Part shown: positions 1 through 9,500 of the stretch, one piece after another
How positions within the stretch are numbered: position 1 is the first letter of the stretch
Layout: the number at the start of each line of letters is the position of its first letter
From: JANQPX01 sp965222015
GTDB taxonomy: Bacteria; Pseudomonadota; Alphaproteobacteria; Geminicoccales; Geminicoccaceae
Reading direction: 5' to 3'
Length of the DNA: 64,000 bases
Assembly: GCA_965222015.1 (NCBI GenBank)
Contig: CBDCTL010000023.1
Location: 1,178,001-1,242,000, forward strand
Position numbers and translations under genes: made by a program
The notes under the pieces: generated by a model
Told to the model about the DNA's origin: nothing
What the model saw: only the letters and a program-made list of their open reading frames with translations
Database searches by the model: none

Positions 1-953
1 TCGGTGTCTGTTGCCACCAATGATGCCCATGCCGACGGCGACGGATCACCACAGACTTCCCAGCCGGGTAACCCGCTGGACAACAAGGAGGGTGCTGGGG
101 CCGACATACGAAATCCGAGATGGTCGTCGACCGATAGGTTAGATTCCACGAGGTAGGACGTTAGCCCCGCCTGAGCATCATTTGCCAGGTGAACAGTGCA
201 GGCACGGTGAAAGAGCGTCGCAAGAATGGCGCCCCGCGCGTTGAAGGCTTCCGCTTCGCCGAGCAGTCGGCCAAGTGGCCGGTCGCGATACCCGAGGATG
301 ACATCAGGATGAGAGCAATGCGCAAAGATATAGGTGATCTCTGCGAGGCTCCAAATCCCGGCGCCAATGAGGTAGCCAATTCTCGCCCTAGAGAAGTGAT
401 TGGCCGCGACGTAATCGTCGATAGCTTGTGCGAGACGGTTGTGCGCTCCCGTCAAGGCGATAAGGAGGCGCTCGCCGTCTGTCGGCGACAGCCGCGGGGT
501 GCTAGCGCTGACCTGCCCACCTAGCCTTGAAGCCAAGACCGCCTGGACCAACACAAAGTCAGGCCCAAGCATTGCAGTATCGGCAAATCCAAGCGAGGGC
601 AAAAGGCCATTCTTGATCGCATCGCACATAGCGAATATCAGAGTATTTTCCACAAGCTGCTCCGCCACCGGCTTGAAGTCGGGCCGCGTTCGGAGATCCG
701 CTATCTCGCATAGCCCATAGGCTTCCGAGGTCCGAAGGAGGACACCGGCTGCGATCTCGTTCTCCAAGACCATCTTGTACGGACGAAGCTTGTGCGCCCG
801 GGGCAGTTTGCTTTCCTTAAAGTGGTGGAAACTGAGCTCTCGGATATGCTGCTCTAGCTCGCCACCGATCCAATGGTGATCTCCCTTCTGGGCGGTCAAA
901 GACTGCAAATCATCAATGCCAAACAAGCCCCACTCGCCAGTCATACTGCCCAT
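1..953 (-). CDS. Unknown protein, cut by the left window edge
   Basis: On the minus strand an open frame runs from an ATG at 951-953 to base 1 without a stop (about 317 codons). It starts MGSMTGEWGLFGIDD, with a second Met at codon 4. The composition is that of a soluble, helix-rich protein with no signal peptide, no clear membrane segment and no motif I recognise. An AGGAG lies 11 bases before the start, which is rather far. The next gene-like sequence upstream is the debris at 1301-3378, so this gene may be the chromosomal or plasmid flank of an old insertion. No function is proposed. It is real mainly because of its uninterrupted length and codon pattern; its C-terminus lies outside the window. 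Confidence 0.75.
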   Translation of the reverse strand, partial: MGSMTGEWGLFGIDDLQSLTAQKGDHHWIGGELEQHIRELSFHHFKESKLPRAHKLRPYKMVLENEIAAGVLLRTSEAYGLCEIADLRTRPDFKPVAEQLVENTLIFAMCDAIKNGLLPSLGFADTAMLGPDFVLVQAVLASRLGGQVSASTPRLSPTDGERLLIALTGAHNRLAQAIDDYVAANHFSRARIGYLIGAGIWSLAEITYIFAHCSHPDVILGYRDRPLGRLLGEAEAFNARGAILATLFHRACTVHLANDAQAGLTSYLVESNLSVDDHLGFRMSAPAPSLLSSGLPGWEVCGDPSPSAWASLVATDT

Positions 954-1300
954 GTCAGTTAGAGCTCCTGATAGCCTTCAGCTACGCTAATTTTCGCGCA
1001 TTAATAGAAAATTGCTGCAAAAAAAGCAATTATAGAGACGCATTGTCGGGCGCTTACCGTCTCGCCCATGAAATCGCCGCTGTGCTCGAAGGGATCGGCC
1101 CGGGCGCCTGCCCAGACCCGGGCATCGCGATCGAGCTCCTGGGGTTGCTCCACCGGGCGTAAGAGGCTGGTGTCACGGATCGGCACGGCCGCCGGCCGGT
1201 CAGCACGCTGATCGCCACCCTGGCGGAAGAACAGAGCATCAAAATAACGGCCGATCGATATCGGCGTCGCACTGCGCTGGTTTCCGTCTGAACGCTGTAC
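954..1300. other. Short non-coding or decayed stretch
   Basis: No convincing gene. A plus-strand frame ending in TGA near 1292 (tail ITADRYRRRTALVSV) and a minus-strand frame at 1001-1186 both look protein-like for 30-45 residues. Neither has a good start or a family I can name. This may be the worn end of an older gene next to the conjugative-element debris. Confidence 0.4.
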
Positions 1301-1383
1301 TTTCTCAGTTCACTCAGAGCGAGAGCAGGGGCTGGCTATGCCGGATCACGATAAGGGACCAAGATGATGCGACAGTTGCTGAG
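1301..1383 (+). other. Decayed copy of the leader and start of the Prim-Pol gene
   Basis: This stretch aligns with 14472-14555, the leader and first codons of the primase-polymerase gene. Shared landmarks are TTTCTCA, AGAGC-AGAGCA, AAGG and ATGCGACAGT-GCTGA. The purine-rich ribosome-binding site and the ATG CGA CAG start are kept in both copies. Right after codon 5 the sequence jumps into the middle of a traA relaxase gene, so a deletion has fused the two. Confidence 0.6.
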
Positions 1384-1845
1384 CCGATGCAGTCCATTGG
1401 GAAGAGGATCATCGTCAGACTTTGTTCGGCCTGCTGCAGTCGTCGGATCGCTTGGTCTCGGTCGATGGCTCGATCGCTTCACCAACAGCGAGGCAGGTGA
1501 TCGGCGTCTACCTCGACGTCACCGGGCAACAGGGCTTCGGGGTTCGCTTGATGACGCCGTCAGCTGCCGGCGCCACCGCACTTGCGAACCTGATAGACAG
1601 AAACGCCACCACCGTCGCTGATCATCTGGCAGAGCTGATGCATCAATATAGCGAGACATGGATCGCCGGCCTCATGGCCTTCATCGGCGGAAATCGGCGC
1701 GAGGTCTGAGGAGTAACGGACGCCGCATGGCTTCGTCCCGCTACGACGCGCGATCTGCTGGATGCGGCCAAGGATCAGAACGCCCGAGTCATTCTCATGG
1801 ATCGCCGGCATGAAGGCCAATCGTTTGGCTCGAAGGCATTCGAGC

Positions 1846-1849
1846 AGTT
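1846..1849. repeat. Left target-site duplication AGTT of the IS
   Basis: Matches AGTT at 3129-3132 on the other side of the element; the uninterrupted relaxase homologue has one copy at this place. Confidence 0.75.
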
Positions 1850-3128
1850 GGACACCTCCGGAAACGTGGCGATTTGATCGCGTTGGGGTAAGCTCCGGCC
1901 CAGCATTGTTGGGAGGGGAATTTGCCGAGACAGCCTGGATTTTGGAGTGTTGAGGATCGCCTTCGCGAGTTGTCGGCGCAGGGTGATCCGTTAGAAAAGC
2001 TCTTGGAGATCGTGGATTTCGAGCTTTTCCGGCCGGTTCTCGATGAGGCATTGCCGATCGCCGATCGGTCCAAGGGAGGCCGTCCGCGGTTTGACGCCGT
2101 GCTGAAGTTCAAGATGCTGTATCTGCAGGCGCAGCATGGTTTGAGCTTCGAGCAGACCGAGCATCTGGTGCGCGATCGCCTGTCCTGGATGCGCTTTTGC
2201 GGGCTCTCGATTGCCGATCCTGTGCCGGATGCGAACACCCTTTGGGACTTCCGCGAGGCGCTCATCGCCAAGGGTGCTCTTGAACGCCTGTTCGAGCGTT
2301 TGGATCAGGCGATCAAGGATGCCGGTTATCTGCCGATGTCCGGACAGATCGTTGACGCCAGCCTGGTGGCGGCACCGAGGCAACGGAACACCAAGGACGA
2401 GAAAGACGCGATCAAAGCGGGCAATTCGGCGGATGAGATCTGGCCCGATCAGCCTGCGAAGGCCGCGCAAAAAGATACGGATGCGCGTTGGTCGATGAAA
2501 ATCAGCAAGGGCAAGCCGGACGTCGATGGCAAGGCACTGCCTGACATCGCGATCCCGGCATTCGGCTACAAATCACACATCAGCATCGATGTCCGACACG
2601 GTTTCATCCGGCGGCAGATGGTGACGGATGCAGCCGCCTATGATGGTGCTCGCCTGCGTGAGGGACTGATCGACCGAACCAACACAGCCTCTCCAGTCTG
2701 GGCGGACACGGCTTATCGATCAGCGGCCAATGAAGCGTTTCTGGACCGTGCCGGTAAGACCAGCCAAATCCACCGAAAAAAGCCGAAGGACAGACCGATG
2801 CCAAAACACCATGCCCGAGCGAATGCCAGAAAGTCGAAAGTGCGGGCACGCGTCGAGCATGTCTTCGGGCATCAAAAGGATCGCATGAACCTCATGGTCC
2901 GCAGCATCGGCATCAAGCGCGCCGAGGCAACAATCGTCATGGCCAACATCGCCTACAATCTCGGTCGATGGCGATGGTGGCATGGGCGTACTGTGCCCGC
3001 TTGAGAGAAAACGGGCCGAAAGAGGGCCGATCAAGCGTTAAAACGCCCCATACCCCACCCAAATTGATCGAGAATGCTCGACGCTTCCAGCCATAAGCCG
3101 CGAAAAAGAGCGGTTACCGGAGGTGTCC
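1850..3128 (+). mobile_element. IS5-like insertion sequence, 1,279 bp, complete
   Basis: The ends are inverted repeats of 16 bp with one mismatch (GGACACCTCCGGAAAC at 1850-1865; complement at 3113-3128). They flank a single transposase gene. The host sequence is duplicated as AGTT at 1846-1849 and 3129-3132. Because bases at the junction are ambiguous, the duplication could be read as 2 to 6 bp, but 4 bp fits IS5 best. Intact ends, intact transposase and intact duplication suggest a fairly recent insertion. Confidence 0.88.
1922..3004 (+). CDS. IS5-family DDE transposase
   Basis: A 360-residue transposase that cuts and joins the ends of the surrounding element. The N-terminal part (GGRPRFDAVLKFKMLYLQ, then LSFEQTEHLVRDRLSWMRF) is the usual IS5 DNA-binding region. 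The catalytic DDE domain follows (IVDASLVAAPRQR, WADTAYRSAAN, and the C-terminal region RARVEHVFGHQKD that holds the Glu). The start is TTG at 1922, giving LPRQPGFWS; no better ATG exists upstream. Length is normal for the group and no frameshift is seen, so it is probably active. It fills almost the whole element. Confidence 0.93.
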   Translation: MPRQPGFWSVEDRLRELSAQGDPLEKLLEIVDFELFRPVLDEALPIADRSKGGRPRFDAVLKFKMLYLQAQHGLSFEQTEHLVRDRLSWMRFCGLSIADPVPDANTLWDFREALIAKGALERLFERLDQAIKDAGYLPMSGQIVDASLVAAPRQRNTKDEKDAIKAGNSADEIWPDQPAKAAQKDTDARWSMKISKGKPDVDGKALPDIAIPAFGYKSHISIDVRHGFIRRQMVTDAAAYDGARLREGLIDRTNTASPVWADTAYRSAANEAFLDRAGKTSQIHRKKPKDRPMPKHHARANARKSKVRARVEHVFGHQKDRMNLMVRSIGIKRAEATIVMANIAYNLGRWRWWHGRTVPA

Positions 3129-3472
3129 AGTTGGTGACGTCCGGCATCGCCACTTTTCGTCTTCCCGGCCTTAACGGGCCGGACCCCAATCAAATGCATC
3201 TGGCGGTTGCCGCCCTTGCTCGTGGCGAGCCGGCGATCGCCCTCGGCCATATCGAGAAGGCAGACGGCCAAATCGTTACCATCGCCCCGAAATCCCGATC
3301 AATCGACCATCAGAACGTCGCCCTAGAGCAGCGCCGTGCCTATATCGCCGATCGTTACGCTAGCCTCTCCGCCAAAGAACTGAGATCATCAATTTGTGAA
3401 AGGACCAGTCGAAGACAGCGAAACGGATCAGGAGGATCAGGGCAACCACCCAGATATATGTCCGTGATGTTT

Positions 3473-3495
3473 GCCCGGCCATATGATGGCCGGGC
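3473..3495 (-). terminator. Perfect 10-bp hairpin after the giant secreted-protein gene
   Basis: GCCCGGCCAT and ATGGCCGGGC form a perfect stem with a 3-base loop, 18 bases past the stop of the giant minus-strand gene. There is no T-run on either side, so a simple intrinsic terminator is uncertain; it may instead stabilise the 3' end. Confidence 0.45.
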
Positions 3496-3512
3496 GCAAG
3501 CACATTCCACAT

Positions 3513-6500
3513 TCAGACGAATTCGAAGGCGTCGTCTGTCGTGACCACCGGACCATTGTCCTTGGCGCCATCTTCCTGCAGATCGATGACGTCTTCGTCG
3601 ACGTCGATGCCAGCGGGCTCGACACCTAGGTCGTAGTCGAAAATCACACCCAGCTTTTGCATGCGGGCATCGACGTCCGGCTTGAATGCGAACTGATCAG
3701 CGGCGAGAGGGCTGATTGAGGCTGTGTCATCAGCGGTGTCGTCCGCAGCCGCGATAGTGAGGGCACCCGAGTCCCCGCTTGGCTGGACGACAAAGCCATC
3801 ATCCCTGGCAATAGGCGTGTCGTTGGCGCCGTCGATCGTGATCGTCGCCGTGTTCGACACGGTGTCCTCGCCATCGGTCACATCGTAGTCGACGGTGATT
3901 TCGAGCGTCTCGTCCGCGGCCAGATCTTCGAATTGTCCGTCATCGAGGATCAGAAGCCCGGTTTCCGGCTCGAGCGAGCTGGCGACCTCTCGTCCATCGG
4001 CGGCGGTCAGCCTCAAATTATCGACGCTAAGCTCGTCTCCATCCTCATCCGTCGCGCCTGACAGCAGATCGAGCACCCGGCCGGTCTCGTCTTCGCCAAA
4101 GCTCACTTCGATCGGCGAGACCACCGGCGCTTGGTTTGCCTCTTCGACCGTGACCGTGACGGTTGCCGTATCGGTGCCGCCATTGCCGTCATCGACCGTG
4201 TAGGTGAAGCTGTCGGTCCCGAAGAAACCGGCGTTCGGCGCGTAGGTGATCGTGCCGTCATCGTTGATCACCGCGGCGCCGTTCGCTGCCGCCCCGACCG
4301 CGACGACGGTCAGCGTGTCGCCTTCGACATCGGTATCGCCGTCGAGAACATTGATCACCACCGGTTCGTCCTCGACGGTCTCGGCGACATCGTCCACGGC
4401 GTCCGGCGCGTCGTTCACGCCGTCGATCCTGAGCGTGACGGTCGCCGTATCGGTGCCGCCGTTACCGTCGTCGACGGTGTAGACGAAGCTGTCGAAGGCG
4501 CTGTCGCCATTGCCCAGGAACTCGAAGGCGCCATTGGGGTCGTAATCGAAGGTGCCGTCGCCATTGTTGGTGACCAGGCCCGAGATGCCGGTGGCGTCGA
4601 CGGCGCTGACCACGAGGGTGTCGCCGTCGACATCGACGTCGTTGGCGAGCACGTCGGCGGTGGTGAAAGGCGTGTCCTCGTCGGTGATGAAGCCCTGACC
4701 GTCCTCACCGCCGCTGCCTTCGCCCTCGACCGTAACTCGCACCAGACCTTCGACGACATTGCCGGCGTCATCGCCGACCTGATAAGTAATCTGGGTCTCG
4801 CCGCTGAAGCCGGGGGCGGGCGTGAAGCGAAGGAGATTGCCGACGATCTCGACCAGACCCCCATTGGCATCCTCGGCCGCCAGGATTTGCAGCCCGTCGC
4901 CTTCGGGATCGTCGTCATTGGCGAGCACGTCGATCTCGACCACGCCATCAGCACCGACGGTTGCCTCGTCGTCGCCGAGGACAGGCGCTTCGTTCAACAG
5001 CACGGGAATGATGTCGACTTCCTCGCCTTCCTCGTTGAAGTTCGGAGCGCCGGCGACGCCTTCCGCAAAGATTGGATCGCCGGTGATCGCGATATCGATG
5101 ACGGTGGTCTCAAATTCGAACGTGCCGGGCTGGAGACCGGCGGCCAGCGCGATCGCCTCGGCCTCCGCACGCGCTACCGGATCGAGGTCGTCGATGGTGA
5201 CGATCTGGGACGGGAAGTTGCGATCGGTGAAGGTTTCCGTGCTCTCGCCTTCGCCATAGATGAAAAGCGAGTCTGCCTGATCAATGCGCCAGCTGTCAGC
5301 GAACTCTCCATAAAGGATGGTTTGCGGCAGAGGCCGCGGCAGAACGGTGCCGTCACGTAGCTGGAAGTCATCCAAAGGGTCGCCATTCAGGTTGCCGAGA
5401 AGTCCCGAGACTTCCGAGCCCTCTGCCACGAAGGGGCGAAGGTGATTGGCTCCGAAATAGACGTTGACCCAGAACCCGTTGCCCTTGCCATCGGTCACAA
5501 CATAGACGTCGAAGTCTCCAAGCTCGCCGCCGCCGCGGAAGGTGCTGCGATGAACCGTGCCATCGCCGACGGCGATCGACTGCTCCAGTTCCAGGATCAC
5601 GGGTCGGCCGTCGATGACCAGCGGGACATCTTCCTGCGCGTAGATACCGACGGCGTGTTCGCCGATCTTCATCACCGTTGCTGTGTTTGCCGACACGTTG
5701 GGGCCGATGGGCTCCTGGCGCGTTTGAATCTCGAAGTCGTCGCCTTGCACCAGCGTGAACTCGCCGACCGTCTGGAATGAGTAGCCGCTGCGATCGAACG
5801 TGTGGATGTGCGGATCACGTTCAGAGGCGCTGTTGGGACTGGCTTGAAGGGGAGAAATGTCTTCAACAGTGGAATCTTCGTCAATCTGGGATTCGTCTTC
5901 ATTAATAGAATCTAGTAGTTTTTTTGCCTTAGCCGCATCAATTGCTTTCTGTGCTGGTTTATTTAGTGTCTTCTTTCCCGCACCTCCATATATATCTCCG
6001 ATTAAACCCTCTAGAAATTCTTTTCCAGCCTCCACTTCGGCTTTTTTCATGTCTTTCAACTCGTCGCCCGTCGGGGGGCCGTCTTTGAATGACTCCTTGT
6101 CTTTTTGATTGCGCTCCTCTTGTTCTTCTCTTGCATTTTCGGATCTCTTTTGCACTGTTAATATTGTCAGTATTACAACACCTCCTAGCAATAAAAGCTT
6201 GTTCGCACCTTCTGGATCAACGAAAGAAATAGGATTGTTGGCGACAAATGAATTGAGGTTTATTGGACTACCTCGCATGAATAACGGATCCTCCGAATAG
6301 AACCGCCCCAACTCATCCGAGTAATATCTCGCCCGCATGTAGTCGAGCTCTTCGCCATCTTCTGCGACACCCAAGGCTCCATTGAACTCGAAATCGTTCT
6401 GCAGCCCTTCGACCTCGAACAGCTCACGGCCGAAGGGGTCGTAGACGTAGCTGTTCTCGACCGTGCCGAGATTGCCAGTCACTGTCGACACCGAGCCCAC

Positions 6501-9500
6501 CGCGTCAACGTCGTAGAAGACGTCGGCGCCGCCGATGTTGCCAGCAGCTAGGTCGAGGCCATGAGCATAGGTGACGGTTTGGGTGCCGCCTGAGAACTCC
6601 GAAATGACATCGCCGAGACCGAAGGGGTCGACCAGATAGTCGGTGGCGGTGCCATCGACGGTTTTGGCGATGCGGTTGCCGAAGACGTCGTACTCGAAGT
6701 CGAGCACCGTGCCGTCGGCTTCGGTGACCTGGACCAGGCGGTTGTCGAGGTCGTAGGCGTAGGTGGTGGTGCCCTCATTGTCCGTTCGAGAAAGCAGATT
6801 GCCGTCGTCGTCATAGGCGAGGGTGGCGTCGCCGACCTGAGTGTATTGGTTCAACGCGTTGGCGACATAGAGGGTCTCGACTCCGTCCTCGACCACGCGG
6901 GTGCGGTTGCCCGCGGCGTCGTAGTCGTAAGTGATGCTCTTGTCGGGGATCGCGCCGTTGGTGGAGGCGAAGTCGGCCGAGGTGAGCTGGCCGATGGCGT
7001 CGTAGCCGTAGGTCCAGGTCCCGTCCAGGGTTTCGGCAGCGATGCGCTGGCCGGCCTCGTCATAGCTGTAGGCGAAGCGGGAATTGAGGCTGCTGTCCGG
7101 CGCCTGGTTCTCGATCACGGTGAGGCGGCCCGCGGCGTCGTAGGCGTAGGTCGACACGGTGCCGTTGGCGTTCGCCTCGCGGATCAGATTGCCGGCGGCG
7201 TCGTAGTCGTAGGTGACCAGCGTGCCGTCCCCGTCCCGAAGGCCGGTCAGGCGGCCGATGGCGTCGTAGTCGTAGAAGAGATCATAGCCGGCGCCGTCGG
7301 ACATGGAGGCGCGCAGGCCTGCCTCGTTGTAGCTGTAGAAGAGGGAGCGGCCGGTCGGATAGTTGATCTCGGTCACCCGATCCGCGGCGTCATAGGCGAG
7401 TGTGGTCTCGCCCTGATCGTTGGTCGCGGAGACCAGGCGGCCGCGGGCATCGTAGACATAGCTGGTCGGGCCGGCGGAACTGTCGGATTCCGAGAGCAGG
7501 CGGCCGCGGGCGTCATAGGTGTAGTCGACATCGTCGCCGCGGCGGTTGGTGTAGGCGGTGAGATTGCCCTCGGCGTCATAGGCGAAGGCAAGGCTGGTGC
7601 CGTCCGGCCAGGTCGCCTCGGTGATGCGGCCGCCGGTGTCGTAGGCGAAGCTGCGGGTGCCGCCGCCGGCATCGGTGAAGGAAAGGGGCTCTTCCCGGTC
7701 CTCGCCATAGGTGAAGGAAAGCTCGGCGCCGTTGGCGTCGGTGATTTTCGTGAGGCGGTCCTGCGCGTCGAACTCGAAGCCAGTGAACGAGCCGTCCGGG
7801 GCGCGCGCGCCGATCAGGTCGCCGGCCTCGTCATAGACCAGCTCGGAGCTGTTGCCCTCGCCGTCGGTGATGCGGGCGGCAATGCTGCCGGGCAGAAGCT
7901 CGAGGGCGACCGAGCGGCCGGCACCGTCGGTCACCGTGATCGCACTCCTGTCGTCATAGGCGAAGGTTTCCGATTGCAGCCCGCCGCCGAAGGAGACGGC
8001 CTGCAGCCGGCCGGCGGCGTCATAGGCGAGATCGCTGGTGATGGCACCGGGCGCGGCGGCGCCGATCAGATCGCCATTGGCATCATAGGCAAAGGTGGAA
8101 GTGCCCTCTGGGCGCGTCACCGTGGCCAGATTGCCGTTGGCATCATAGGCGAAGCTGGCCTGGACGCCGTCCGCGTCCTCGATCGAGGTGATCCGGCCCT
8201 CGCCATCGCGGGTGAAGTCGAGCGCTGAGCCATTGGTGCCAGCGAGTTGGGTGATCTGCCCATCGCCGTCGCGGCTCGCGATGACCTCACGGCCATCGCT
8301 CCAGACCATGGCGAGAAAATTGCCGGTCTCGTCGAAGGTCAGGCGATCGCCATTGTCGAGCTCCAGGGAAAAGCCGTCGGCGGTCGCCTTCAGCTCGCCG
8401 TCGAAGGCGCTGGTGTTCTGAAAGCTGCCATCACTTCCCTGTTCGAAAGTCGGCCTCGCGGGCGGCGTCAGCGCCAGGACATTGCCGCCGAGGGTGACCG
8501 AGCGGCCGGCGGAGGTGGAGGCGGTGTAGAGGGCGGCGCCGTCGATCGAGAGGCTTCTGAGCGCGTCGATGTCGGTGATCCCGCTCATGCGCACGGACCC
8601 GCCGTCGATGTCGAGGCCGATATCGGCGACGCTCGCCCAGCCCTGGCCGTGGGAGCCGGTCATGCCGCGCTCGGCGATCGAGCCGAAATCGCCGGCGACA
8701 TCGAGGGCGAAGGCGAGCGCACTGGTGGCGCTTCGTCCGTCCAGCCCGAAGGTGGTGAACTGATCGGCATGGTCGAACAGCGTCTCGGTCAGCGTCGCCA
8801 CCGTGTCGCCGAAGCGATCGACGACATTGGCCTCGATGCGCGCCCTGACCTCGTCCGACAGGAACGCCGGCTGCAGGGCGGTGACGCGGGCGCCGATGTC
8901 GGTGGTAGCACTCGGATCCGCGACCTGCGCCTGCACGCTGAGGGTCGAGCGCGGCCCGGCCGTGCCCTTGATGTCGACATCGACAAGCGCACTCTCGCCG
9001 GCGCCGAGCGTGCCGTCGCCATCGGTGCCGAGGACGAAGGCGGTGTCCGAAAAGGCACCAGTCAGGGGATCGGCCACGAGGCCGCGCTCGGTCGAGACCG
9101 CGAGAAGAGCACCACGTAGGTCAGGCGATCCGTCTTCGGCGTCCGCCGTGTTGGTGACGGTCACCTCGGCCGACCCGACCTCGCCGGGGGCGAGCTCGTC
9201 CGGCACGGTCAAGGCGAGCCCGATCTGCCCATCGCCGCCGTCACCATCAGCACCCCGAACCTCGACCTCGACTGTGCCCTGGCGCGTGGCGGTGCCATCG
9301 GAGACGGTGTAGGTGAAGCTATCGATGATAGTCTCGCCGGCATCGAGATCGTCGTCGAGGCTGGCGATATAGGTAAAGTCGCCATTAGCCTCCACTTGAA
9401 GCTGGGCGCCGTTAGCAAGCGTGATAGGACTGCCGACGTCGGTCGACATGCCGTTGACCGCAACCACGCTCAGCTCGTCCCCGTCCCGATCCTGATCGGG

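Larger units (their letters stand above)
1384..3378 (+). pseudogene. traA: Internal fragment of a second MOB-F relaxase gene (traA), split by an IS
   Basis: The plus-strand sequence 1384-1849 and 3129-3378 matches the middle of the relaxase gene at 39746-40461 closely, both as DNA and as protein. Examples are MTPSAAGATALANL and MHLAVAALARGEPAIALGHI, present in both. Removing the insertion sequence at 1850-3128 and one copy of AGTT rejoins the frame across E-Q-L-V-T-S-G-I. The fragment also carries a stop near 1707 (TGA where the intact copy has Trp). Both the relaxase catalytic N-terminus and the helicase C-terminus are absent. Similarity stops near 3378. This is the relic of a related conjugative element that once lay here. 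Confidence 0.9.

Noticed and set aside
4131..5360. Plus-strand open frame of 409 codons
   Set aside because: Antisense of the VWD and cadherin-like part of the giant secreted protein; no independent gene signals.
6846..8228. Long plus-strand open frame (460 codons) opposite the YD repeats
   Set aside because: It is antisense to repetitive GC-rich coding sequence; its Gly/Val-rich, repeat-like composition mirrors the YD repeats.
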